Assembly: GCA_964624465.1 (NCBI GenBank)
Contig: CAZUZD010000210.1
Location: forward strand, 1 to 11,024
Direction of reading: 5' to 3'
Source: CAZUZD01 sp964624465
Lineage (GTDB): Bacteria > Planctomycetota > Planctomycetia > Isosphaerales > Isosphaeraceae
Length of the DNA stretch: 11,024 bases
The translations under genes and the position numbers were made by a program. This document shows positions 1 to 6,196 of this stretch, piece by piece. Every line of letters starts with the position of its first letter. Position 1 is the stretch's first letter. Below the pieces are notes generated by a model that had not been told where the DNA came from, searched no databases, and worked only from the letters and a program-made list of their open reading frames with translations.

Positions 1-74
1 GGCGCGTCGGGGCCGGTGGCCTCGACGGGCGGCGTCCTGCCGAATCCGGTCGGCTCCAGGCGCTCCGTCACCAC
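1..74 (-). CDS. Probable 5' end of an unidentified gene (partial)
   Basis: On the minus strand a GTG at 74-72, followed directly by a second GTG at 71-69, opens a frame that stays free of stops to the window edge. It reads roughly VVTERLEPTGFGRTPP and then runs off the window. A very purine-rich G/A tract (complement of 81-90) lies about six bases upstream and would serve as ribosome binding site. All codons but one end in G or C, as in the neighbouring genes. A GTG at 80-78 is in the same frame but too close to the G-rich tract. The gene lies about 170 bases downstream of murB on the same strand. In many bacteria murB is followed by ddl or ftsQ, but the 24 visible residues are too few to identify it. 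Confidence 0.35.
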   Translation of the reverse strand, partial: MVTERLEPTGFGRTPPVEATGPDA

Positions 75-198
75 CGGCACCCTCCCCCCGGCTGGCGGAC
101 CCGGTCCCGGGGTGTTGCCCCGGCGTCCGGCCCCACCGGGCCCGATCCCGACCCGGCGCCCTGGCGGCGCGCGCGGCGACCGGGCGGCTCCCTCGATT

Positions 199-215
199 CT
201 CGCCGGCCCGGCGAG
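199..215 (-). terminator. Small hairpin downstream of murB
   Basis: A perfect 8-base inverted repeat (CTCGCCGG / CCGGCGAG, one central base) begins 28 bases past the murB stop codon on the transcript side. As RNA it would fold as a 6-bp GC stem with a 5-base loop. No run of U follows, so it is at best a weak or Rho-assisted terminator. It could equally be an mRNA 3'-end stabiliser. Confidence 0.25.
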
Positions 216-242
216 CCCGTCAAGCCGAAGGCGCGGGCCGCC

Positions 243-1124
243 TTACCAGACCTGGATTTGCGGCTCCAGGGCATACCCCTGGTGCTCGCGGACCCGCTCG
301 CGAATCTGCTCGATCAGGGCGAGCACGTCGGCGGCGGTGGCCCCCGGCTGCGCGATGATGAAGTTGGCGTGCCGGTCCGAGACCTCCGCCCCGCCGACCT
401 TCAGGCCCCGCAGGCCCGTCTGGTCGATCGCCACCCGCGCCGGCACGTCGGGCGCCGGGTCCTTGAAGATGCAGCCCGACGACTGGTGGCCGTAGGGCTG
501 ATTTTCCTTCTTCACGATCCAGATCCGCCGCATCCGCTTGACGACCGCCTCGGGGTCCTCCAGCTCCAGCGCGAACCGGGCCGAGAGCAGCACCGGGTCG
601 TCGAGGTTCGACCAGCGGTAGCCGAAGCTCAGGTCGTCCTGCTCGCGGGTGACCAGGGCGCCGGTGGCGTCGACGCCGGTGACCGAGCGGACGAACTGGC
701 CGATCGAGCCCGAGCGGCCGCCGGCGTTGCCGCGGAGGGCGCCCCCGACGGTGCCGGGGATGCCGGTGAGCATCTCCAGGCCGGCCAGGCCCGAGCGGGC
801 CGTCTGCGAGATCAGGGCCGTCAGCGGCACGGCGGCGCCGGCCTCGATGAACTTGCCGTCGACGGTCACGTCGGAGAACGCCGGGCTCTCCAGGTGCACG
901 ACCAGGCCGGTCACGCCGGCGTCGCGCACCAGGACGTTCGAGCCGCCGGCGAGGATCCGGAACGGGATGCCGTGCTCGCGGCACCGCCGCAGCAGCGCCT
1001 GCACGTCGGCAACCGACCGGGGCCGCGCCAGGTACTCGGCCGGGCCGCCCAGCCGGAACCAGGTCAGCGGGGCGAGCGGGGCGTTGGGCTGGACGAACTC
1101 ACGAAACTCGGCGAAGGGACCCAT
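243..1124 (-). CDS. murB: UDP-N-acetylenolpyruvoylglucosamine reductase (MurB)
   Basis: MurB is the cytoplasmic FAD enzyme that uses NADPH to reduce UDP-GlcNAc-enolpyruvate to UDP-MurNAc, the second committed step of peptidoglycan precursor synthesis. The 293-residue product has the expected order of motifs: FAD-binding LAGGSNVLV (59-67), GIPGTVGGALRGNAG (121-135), the SFGYRWS segment with the conserved Tyr-Arg (166-172), QSSGCIFKDP (214-223) and GGAEVSDRHANFI (244-256). Its length and lack of an extra loop fit the shorter type II enzymes. The proton-donor position, Ser in the E. coli enzyme, is Cys218 here; Cys at this site is, to my knowledge, seen in other MurB proteins. The ATG at 1124 is chosen because homology starts almost at once, with a weak GAG-type ribosome site seven bases upstream. 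It has its own promoter and a leader of about 110 bases. Confidence 0.96.
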   Translation of the reverse strand: MGPFAEFREFVQPNAPLAPLTWFRLGGPAEYLARPRSVADVQALLRRCREHGIPFRILAGGSNVLVRDAGVTGLVVHLESPAFSDVTVDGKFIEAGAAVPLTALISQTARSGLAGLEMLTGIPGTVGGALRGNAGGRSGSIGQFVRSVTGVDATGALVTREQDDLSFGYRWSNLDDPVLLSARFALELEDPEAVVKRMRRIWIVKKENQPYGHQSSGCIFKDPAPDVPARVAIDQTGLRGLKVGGAEVSDRHANFIIAQPGATAADVLALIEQIRERVREHQGYALEPQIQVW

Positions 1125-1192
1125 CGATCGGCTCGCTCGCGTCCTGCGGCCACGGGATCCGGCGCCGCGCTTCCCCGTCGGGGGGCGGTGGT

Positions 1193-1225
1193 TGCGACCC
1201 GCTCCGCAGCGTCAACGCGGTCGCA
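1193..1225 (-). other. Stem-loop in the murB leader
   Basis: The leader between the murB promoter and its start codon contains a perfect 7-bp inverted repeat (TGCGACC at 1193-1199 with GGTCGCA at 1219-1225) enclosing 19 bases. A smaller CCCC/GGGG hairpin lies nearer the gene (about 1173-1184). In such GC-rich DNA hairpins of this size are common by chance. No known riboswitch is recognised here. Confidence 0.2.
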
Positions 1226-1243
1226 CCCCGCCCAGGCGCGGTC

Positions 1244-1272
1244 ATCCTAGCCCGGCCGGTTCGGGGCGTCAA
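1244..1272 (-). promoter_or_regulatory. Sigma70-type promoter for murB
   Basis: Read on the minus strand, a TTGACG -35 box (complement of 1267-1272) is followed after exactly 17 bases by a TAGGAT -10 box (complement of 1244-1249). This is 5 of 6 and 4 of 6 matches to the consensus with optimal spacing. Transcription would begin near 1237 and give murB a leader of about 110 bases. The promoter sits directly downstream of the hairpin that ends the preceding unit, which supports murB being transcribed separately. Confidence 0.65.
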
Positions 1273-1282
1273 GCAAGCCTGT

Positions 1283-1314
1283 CCCCCGGCGCGCGGAGGG
1301 CCGCACGCCGGGGG
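1283..1314 (-). terminator. Long GC hairpin ending the four-gene minus-strand unit
   Basis: A perfect 9-bp inverted repeat (CCCCCGGCG at 1283-1291 with CGCCGGGGG at 1306-1314) encloses 14 bases that form a further 4-bp stem (GCGG/CCGC) with a 4-base loop. It lies 29 bases past the stop codon of the small membrane protein and ends 10 bases before the murB -35 box. There is no strong U tract, so the terminator call rests on stem strength and on its position between two units. Confidence 0.5.
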
Positions 1315-1343
1315 CCGAGGACGGGGAGCGGTGCGGGGGCCGC

Positions 1344-1613
1344 TCAGTCGGAGCCGTGCTGCTTCACGATCTTGTTGTACAGGCCCAGCAGCAGGATCGT
1401 CGGGACCCACTGGCCGACGAACTGCGAGTCGTCCCGCCGGCCCATCAGCCGCAGCACGGCGGCGATCCCGATCGAGCCGATGGCCAGCGACAGGTACACG
1501 CCCGAGGGCACCTGGCTGGTGTAGTGCTCGATCGTCTCGGTCAGGGTGCCTTCCTCGTGCTCGTGGGGCATGACGCCCGTCGAGCCCACGTTCATGTACG
1601 ATGTCCGGGACAT
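1344..1613 (-). CDS. Small two-helix membrane protein, function unknown
   Basis: This 89-residue protein belongs to no family I can name. It has a polar N-terminus (1-35, with an acidic HEHEEGTLTE stretch), a hydrophobic helix at about 38-57 (VYLSLAIGSIGIAAVLRLMG), a short charged loop (RRDDSQ, 59-64), and a second hydrophobic helix at about 67-81. It ends with the basic tail KIVKQHGSD. A helical hairpin in the inner membrane with both ends on one side is the natural reading. The start at 1613 is well supported: an AGGAGG ribosome site lies eight bases upstream (in the complement of 1622-1627). In-frame ATGs at 1595 and 1571 lack such a site. It follows the oxidoreductase by 112 bases with no clear promoter between, so it may be the last gene of that unit. 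Confidence 0.8.
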   Translation of the reverse strand: MSRTSYMNVGSTGVMPHEHEEGTLTETIEHYTSQVPSGVYLSLAIGSIGIAAVLRLMGRRDDSQFVGQWVPTILLLGLYNKIVKQHGSD

Positions 1614-1725
1614 GGTTGCGTCCTCCTCAAGGGGCCACGGCCGGGGGGCGGTCCCGGCGGTCGGGTCGTGCGGGGTGTGCCGGGACAGCAGGCAAATGGT
1701 GCGCCCGAGCCGGCCGAGGCCACGC

Positions 1726-2769
1726 TCACCCCGACCACGGCCCCTCGACCGTCCGCCCGTGCCGCGCCGAGTGCTCGGCCGCCTCCAGCACCGCCACCAC
1801 CGCCCTGGCCTGCTCGGCGGTCACCGCCAGCGGCGCGGCGTCGAGGAGGTGGGCCGCGATGTTGGCGTAGTAGCCGTCCCAGCTCCCGCGCACGGTCGGC
1901 ACGATCTCGGTCACCGTCGCGCCGTCACGCTCGACGACCAGGCGCCCGAGGTGCTCCTCCGGCTCGGTGGCCGCGTCGAGCGCGCCGGCCCGCAGCGCCA
2001 GCTCCTGCGGGTCGACGCCGGACTTCGAGAACCCGCCGGCCGTGCCGACCACCCACCAGCGGGGCCGCTCCAGCCGGCAGATGCGGCTGGTCTCGGCCTG
2101 GAACAGGCCGCCGTCGAACTCCAGCACGATCCGGCCGTGGCCGCCGGCGTCGACCCCCGGCCAGGGCGCCGGCGTGATCCAGGCCGTGAGCCGCCGGCAC
2201 GGGCCCAGGCCCAGCTGCAACGCCTGGTCGACCAGGTGCGCTCCCCAGTCGTGCAGGATCGTGCCCGCGCTGGCGAGCTGGCCCCGCCAGGTGCGCGGGG
2301 GGCTGTCGCGGCAGACGCTCGACTCGAACAGCCGGGGCGTGCCCAGGGCGCCCGAGTCGAGCACCGACCGCAGGGTCAGGTAGTCCCAGTCCCAGCGGCG
2401 GTTGTGGAAGACCGAGAGCATCTGCCCGGTGCGGTCGCGGGCGGCGATCATCCGGTCGGCGTCGGCGGCGTGCAGCGCCATCACCTTGTCGACGACGCAG
2501 GCCTTGCCCGCCTCCAGGGTGCGGAGGACCAGCTCGGGATGGGTGTCGTGCGGCGTGGCGATCACGACCAGGTCGACCTCGGGGTCGCCCAGGGCCGCGT
2601 CCAGGTCGTCGTAGGGCCGCACGCCGGGGCGGTCGGCCACGGCCAGCGAGCGGGTCTCGGCGCCCCGGGCGACGACGCCGTGCAGGGCGAGCCGGGGCTG
2701 GCGGTCGATCAGCGGGGCGTGGATCTGGCGGCCGGCCAGGCCGTAGCCGACGACGACGGTGCGGAGCAT
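1726..2769 (-). CDS. Gfo/Idh/MocA-family NAD(P)-dependent oxidoreductase
   Basis: This 347-residue protein has the classic two-domain plan of the family, whose members oxidise or reduce sugars, inositols and related polyols. The N-terminal Rossmann fold opens with VVVGYGLAG (5-13, GxGxxG), followed by VVIATPHDTHPE (68-79). The usual EKP motif is replaced by VVDKVM (92-97), keeping the Lys. The segment SVFHNRRWDWDYL (119-131) resembles the NRRWD signature of the YdgJ/YhhX/IolU-like subgroup. DWGAHLVDQ (174-182) matches the DxGxHxxD catalytic segment, and the C-terminal beta domain follows. The ATG at 2769 is preferred because the Rossmann strand starts two residues later; an in-frame GTG at 2796 would add nine unlikely residues. 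The substrate cannot be deduced: the neighbours are not sugar genes. Confidence 0.9.
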   Translation of the reverse strand: MLRTVVVGYGLAGRQIHAPLIDRQPRLALHGVVARGAETRSLAVADRPGVRPYDDLDAALGDPEVDLVVIATPHDTHPELVLRTLEAGKACVVDKVMALHAADADRMIAARDRTGQMLSVFHNRRWDWDYLTLRSVLDSGALGTPRLFESSVCRDSPPRTWRGQLASAGTILHDWGAHLVDQALQLGLGPCRRLTAWITPAPWPGVDAGGHGRIVLEFDGGLFQAETSRICRLERPRWWVVGTAGGFSKSGVDPQELALRAGALDAATEPEEHLGRLVVERDGATVTEIVPTVRGSWDGYYANIAAHLLDAAPLAVTAEQARAVVAVLEAAEHSARHGRTVEGPWSG

Positions 2770-2836
2770 GGCGGACTCACATCGAGGCCAGGGCACGAAA
2801 CGGCAGGCAGGGGCAGACTCCGGGGGCCTCGGCCAT

Positions 2837-3214
2837 TCAGGAGTCGCTCGGCTCTGGACCGGGCCCCCGCCGCCGCCGCCTCGGGGTCTTCGACTGGTCG
2901 TTCTTCTGGACGCGCGCCGACCAGGCGAGCTGGAGGCCCCGCAGCAACTGCTGCGGCGTCGCCGCCGCCAGGCGAAGGTGCGTGGCCCCCTGGGTTCCCC
3001 AGCCGCCGGCCACGGGCTGGAACACGTCGGGCGCCTCGGCCACCAGTTGCTGTTGCAACTCGGGGGTCAGCATCAGGTTCCCGAACCCCAGGGCCTCGTG
3101 GGCGAGGGTCGCGAAGATGCGACCCCCGACCCGGAAGTCGGCGACGCCCTGGTGGGCACTTTCCTCGGCGCCGTCGAACCCGAGGGCGAGCTCACGAAAG
3201 TCGTTCACCGTCAT
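2837..3214 (-). CDS. MmcQ/YjbR (DUF419) family protein
   Basis: The 125-residue product matches the small MmcQ/YjbR fold, an alpha/beta domain often annotated as DNA-binding although its role is not established. Typical features are the opening FRELALGFDGAEES (6-19), HQGVADFRVGGRIFATL (21-37), and a later stretch with LTPELQQQLV (49-58) and PVAGGWGTQGATHLRL (67-82). The last 20 residues or so form a basic, probably disordered tail with RRRRR at 112-116, consistent with nucleic-acid contact but not proof of it. It lies 54 bases after the VOC gene and 67 bases before the oxidoreductase on the same strand. VOC and YjbR-like genes often occur together in bacterial genomes. The ribosome site before 3214 is weak. 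Confidence 0.85.
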   Translation of the reverse strand: MTVNDFRELALGFDGAEESAHQGVADFRVGGRIFATLAHEALGFGNLMLTPELQQQLVAEAPDVFQPVAGGWGTQGATHLRLAAATPQQLLRGLQLAWSARVQKNDQSKTPRRRRRGPGPEPSDS

Positions 3215-3268
3215 GCGCGTTGCCGTTCTCGGGTGGAGGTCTGGGAAGGGGAACCCGGAGCCGATGCG

Positions 3269-3760
3269 TCAGCCTTCGCCCCGGTGCGCGGCCTCGATGG
3301 CGTCGATGTCGATCTTGCGCATCGTCATCATCGCCTCCATGACCCGCTTCGCGGCCGCGCGATCCGGGTCGGTCGTCCCCGCCAGCAGCGCCCGGGGCGT
3401 AATCTGCCAGCAGAAGCCCCAGCGATCCTGGCACCAGCCGCAGGCGTGCTCCAGGCCGCCGTTGCCGACGATCGCGTCCCAGTACCGGTCGGTCTCCTCC
3501 TGGGAGTCGGTCAGCACCATGAAGCTGACCGCCTGGTTCGGCCGGAAGTGCGGCCCGCCATTGAGGCCGATGTACGGCTGGCCCAGGACGGTGAACTCGA
3601 CGGTGAGGTCCTCCCCCACCTTCGCCGACGGGATGTCGACCGCCGACCCGTGCGCCTTCCCGACGTGGCTGTCGGGGAACACGCTCGCATAGAACTCGGC
3701 CGCCTCGCGGGCCTGACCCCGGTCGAACCACAGGCAGGTGATCAGCTTGGTCGTGCTCAT
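3269..3760 (-). CDS. PhnB-like VOC family protein (glyoxalase/DMU9-methyltransferase-like fold)
   Basis: This 163-residue protein fits the PhnB-like branch of the vicinal oxygen chelate superfamily, often mislabelled 3-demethylubiquinone methyltransferase. Visible signatures are the opening KLITCLWFD with AAEFYASVFPDS (20-31), GQPYIGLNGGPHFRPNQAVSFMV (60-82), QEETDRYWDAI (87-97), the CGWCQDRWGFCWQITP segment (107-122) and the closing MMTMRKIDIDAIEAA (144-158). Its reaction is unknown; members include resistance-like binding proteins and lyases. The ATG at 3760 is chosen because a GGAG ribosome site lies seven bases upstream and homology begins there. An ATG at 3775 in the same frame has no ribosome site. 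It is the first gene of a probable minus-strand unit and has a clear promoter about 90 bases upstream. Confidence 0.92.
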   Translation of the reverse strand: MSTTKLITCLWFDRGQAREAAEFYASVFPDSHVGKAHGSAVDIPSAKVGEDLTVEFTVLGQPYIGLNGGPHFRPNQAVSFMVLTDSQEETDRYWDAIVGNGGLEHACGWCQDRWGFCWQITPRALLAGTTDPDRAAAKRVMEAMMTMRKIDIDAIEAAHRGEG

Positions 3761-3791
3761 GCTCGGACTCCACATTGTGCCGCTGTTGAGT

Positions 3792-3846
3792 GGCGAGGGC
3801 GAGCCTGATGGGCCCCCGATCCTCGCCCCGAGCCGCGCTTCGGCTC
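3792..3846 (-). other. Structured leader of the VOC gene
   Basis: Two inverted repeats lie in the 5' leader. GAGCCG (3830-3835) and CGGCTC (3841-3846) form a 6-bp stem with a 5-base loop at the predicted transcription start. GGCGAGG (3792-3798) and CCTCGCC (3821-3827) form a 7-bp stem around a 22-base loop. The first could be an operator overlapping the start site or a 5' hairpin that protects the mRNA. No known riboswitch is recognised. Confidence 0.3.
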
Positions 3847-3850
3847 AGGG

Positions 3851-3879
3851 ATTGAAACCATGTCTCGGCGTGAAGTCAA
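3851..3879 (-). promoter_or_regulatory. Sigma70-type promoter for the VOC/MmcQ/oxidoreductase unit
   Basis: On the minus strand a TTGACT -35 box (complement of 3874-3879; 5 of 6 to consensus) stands 17 bases before a TTCAAT -10 box (complement of 3851-3856; 4 of 6). Transcription would start near 3844, leaving a leader of about 84 bases before the ATG at 3760. The region is locally AT-richer than its surroundings. Confidence 0.6.
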
Positions 3880-3960
3880 CGGACGTACACCAATTCTGCC
3901 GGCTTCGGCCGATGGGCCGGGTCTCCTGGGTGCGTCAGGGGGACGCGGATTCCCGCCGCC

Positions 3961-5949
3961 TCAGGCCGGGTGGGCCCGGTCCGGGATGGTGCGGAGCATC
4001 CGCAGGCCGTTGCCGATGACCAGGAACTCGCTGATCTCGTGGCCCAGCACGGCCGCCGGCAGCGGCAGCAGCCCGGCGATGGCCCCCAGCGCCAGGCCGG
4101 TGATGACCAGCGTGGCCAGGGTCAGGTTCTGCCGCACGATGTGGCGGTTGCGGTGCGCCAGCCGCAGCGCCGTGACGAGCTTCTCCAGGTCGTCGGCCAT
4201 CAGGGCGACGTCGGCGGTCTCGAGGGCGACGTCGGTGCCGGCGGCGCCCATGGCGATGCCGACGTTGGCCTCGGCCAGCGCGGGGGCGTCGTTGACGCCG
4301 TCGCCGACCATGGCGACATCGCCATAGCGGGCCCGCAGCGCCCGGACCCGGTCGACCTTGTCCTCGGGCTTCAGGCCGGCGAAGACCTCATCGACACCGA
4401 CCTCGGCCGCGATCGCCTGCGCGGTGCGGGCGTGGTCGCCGGTGAGCATGACGACCCGCTCGATGCCCTCGGCGCGCAGGTCGGCCACGGCCTGGCGGGC
4501 GTTGGGACGGAGGTTGTCGCGCAGGGCGATCAGGCCCAGGGCCCCGGCGGCGTCGCCGACGAGGACGAGCGTCTTGCCGGCCTCCTGGTAGGGGGCCAGG
4601 GCCGCCGGGTCGACGGGGTGCCCCTGCTCGGCGAAGAGCGCCGGGCTGCCGGCGAAGACGGGTCGGTCGCCGGCGTCGGCCTGCGCGCCCCGGCCGGTCA
4701 GGGCCCGGAACCCGGTCACGGGCACGGGCGTGAGCCCCTCGGACCGGGCCTGCCGCCCGATGGCCGCGGCCAGGGGGTGCTCGCTGTACGCCTCGATGCC
4801 GGCGGCCAGCGCCAGGATCGTGGCGCGGTCGGCGTTCCGGTCGCCCAGGGACACGACGTCGGTCACGGCCGGCCGGCCAGCCGTGAGCGTGCCGGTCTTG
4901 TCGAGCGCCACGACCTTGACCCGGGCCAGCTCCTCCAGATGCACACCGCCCTTGATGAGGACGCCCTGCCGGGCCCCGGTGCCGATCGCCGCGACCAGCG
5001 CCACCGGGATCGAGATGACCATGGCGCAGGGGGCGGCCGCGACGATGAAGACCGTGGCCCGGTTCAGCCAGTCCGCCCAGGGAAGGCCGCCCAGCAGCGG
5101 CGGGCCGCACGCCACGGCGGCGGCCACGACCAGGATCGCCGGGCTGTAGATCGCCCCGAACTGCTCGATGAACCGCTGGCTCTGGCCCCGGTGCTCGCGG
5201 GCGCTCTCGACCAGGCTGATGATCCGGGCCAGCGTGTTGTCGGCCGCCGTGTGCGTCGCCCGCACCCGCAGCGCCGACGGGCCGTTGATCGTGCCGGCAA
5301 ACACCGTGTCGCCGGGGCCGCGCTCGACCGGCACGCTCTCGCCGGTGACCGGCGCCTGGTCGACCTCGGAGAACCCGGTCTCGATGACGCCGTCGGTGGC
5401 GATCGCCTCGCCGGGCCGGACGATGAACCGGTCGCCCACGACGAGCGCCTCGACGGGCACGACCGACTCGACGCCGTCGCGGTCGACGAGCGCCGTGCGG
5501 GGGGCGAGGCTCATCAGCGCGGTGATGGCGCTGCGGGTCTTGCGCTCGGTGAAGTTCTGGGCGGCCTCGGAGATCGAGGTCAGAAAGACGAGCATGGCCC
5601 CCTCGTCGGCGTGCCCGATCAGCCAGGCGGCCAGCCCGCCCAGGCTCATCAGGAAGTACGTGCCGATCTGACGTTGCTGGATCAGCTCCCGGATGGCCCG
5701 CCGGACGAAGAAGAAGCCGCCGGCGACCAGCGCCCCGGTCCAGAGCAACTCGGGCACCCAGGTCGCGCTGCCGGCCCGCTGCGCCAGGTAGCCGAGCGCC
5801 AGCAGCAGGCCCGAGATGGCCGAGGTGATCGCCTCGGGCGTGCGCCAGAGGGAGATCGGGGCGTTCTGGCGGCGAAGGTCGGCCATCGGGTCGCGCACCG
5901 GGGCGATCGGCCTGGTGGGCTCCGGGGCGACGGGGGTCTCGGTGGGCAT
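3961..5949 (-). CDS. P1B-type heavy-metal-translocating P-type ATPase
   Basis: This 662-residue inner-membrane pump couples ATP hydrolysis to movement of a metal ion across the membrane. From the ATG at 5949 I see eight hydrophobic helices: two pairs before the actuator domain (about 40-57, 68-82, 98-112, 117-129), one pair after it (271-288, 298-323), and two at the C-terminus (611-629, 632-652). Catalytic signatures are complete: TGES (202-205), phosphorylated Asp350 in DKTGTLT, the P1B-specific SEHP (389-392) and GDGVNDAP (549-556). The metal motif in helix 6 is APC (306-308) rather than CPC or SPC, and the last helix carries GHEISEF (His637, Glu638). There is no N-terminal HMA or His-rich metal-binding domain. 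The metal cannot be assigned with confidence. The ATG is preferred over a GTG at 5958 because GGACGAG lies eight bases before it. Confidence 0.93.
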   Translation of the reverse strand: MPTETPVAPEPTRPIAPVRDPMADLRRQNAPISLWRTPEAITSAISGLLLALGYLAQRAGSATWVPELLWTGALVAGGFFFVRRAIRELIQQRQIGTYFLMSLGGLAAWLIGHADEGAMLVFLTSISEAAQNFTERKTRSAITALMSLAPRTALVDRDGVESVVPVEALVVGDRFIVRPGEAIATDGVIETGFSEVDQAPVTGESVPVERGPGDTVFAGTINGPSALRVRATHTAADNTLARIISLVESAREHRGQSQRFIEQFGAIYSPAILVVAAAVACGPPLLGGLPWADWLNRATVFIVAAAPCAMVISIPVALVAAIGTGARQGVLIKGGVHLEELARVKVVALDKTGTLTAGRPAVTDVVSLGDRNADRATILALAAGIEAYSEHPLAAAIGRQARSEGLTPVPVTGFRALTGRGAQADAGDRPVFAGSPALFAEQGHPVDPAALAPYQEAGKTLVLVGDAAGALGLIALRDNLRPNARQAVADLRAEGIERVVMLTGDHARTAQAIAAEVGVDEVFAGLKPEDKVDRVRALRARYGDVAMVGDGVNDAPALAEANVGIAMGAAGTDVALETADVALMADDLEKLVTALRLAHRNRHIVRQNLTLATLVITGLALGAIAGLLPLPAAVLGHEISEFLVIGNGLRMLRTIPDRAHPA

Positions 5950-6196
5950 CGCGGGCACTCGTCCGGCGCGGGCCGGGTCGATGGTGGAATCCGGTCAGGA
6001 ACGGGCCGGTCTGCGGGCTGCATCGCCCGAGCGTCGTCTCGCCACCCCATCATCCGGATTCGGGGCGACGGTGACGAGGGTGGTCCGCCGCCGGCCGCTC
6101 GCCCTTGTGCCCCGCGAGCGGGGTGGTTGAAATGGCCGGACGCACCGCCGCCGCCCGACGCGGGCGCCGCCGCCCCTCGACGGACCGACCCAGCCG
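5950..6196. promoter_or_regulatory. Divergent regulatory region between the ATPase and the plus-strand pair
   Basis: This 247-base interval must hold the signals for both divergent genes. A perfect separated inverted repeat, GAATCCGG at 5987-5994 and CCGGATTC at 6054-6061, flanks the ATPase-proximal half and could be a pair of regulator sites. A tight palindrome at 6110-6123 lies nearer the plus-strand gene. I see no convincing -35/-10 pair for the ATPase on the minus strand and no regulator gene beside it. Confidence 0.4.
6105..6133 (+). promoter_or_regulatory. Possible promoter with a palindrome in its spacer
   Basis: TTGTGC (6105-6110) and TGAAAT (6128-6133) are separated by 17 bases and would start transcription near 6140, about 57 bases before the ATG at 6197. 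The -35 box matches only 3 of 6 positions. The spacer holds CCCCGC-GA-GCGGGG (6110-6123), a perfect 6-bp dyad that could be an operator or a chance GC hairpin. Confidence 0.35.

Noticed and set aside
258..1250. Plus-strand open frames over murB
   Set aside because: The minus strand encodes an unmistakable MurB. The plus-strand products have no motif and begin inside the murB coding sequence.
1546..3342. A 598-codon plus-strand open frame
   Set aside because: It lies across the oxidoreductase and YjbR-like genes on the other strand, both of which show clear family signatures. The plus-strand product is low-complexity.
3899..3920. A hairpin (CCGGC / GCCGG) downstream of the ATPase as a terminator
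   Set aside because: The stem is only 5 bp with a 12-base loop and no U run follows. Such stems occur throughout this GC-rich sequence.
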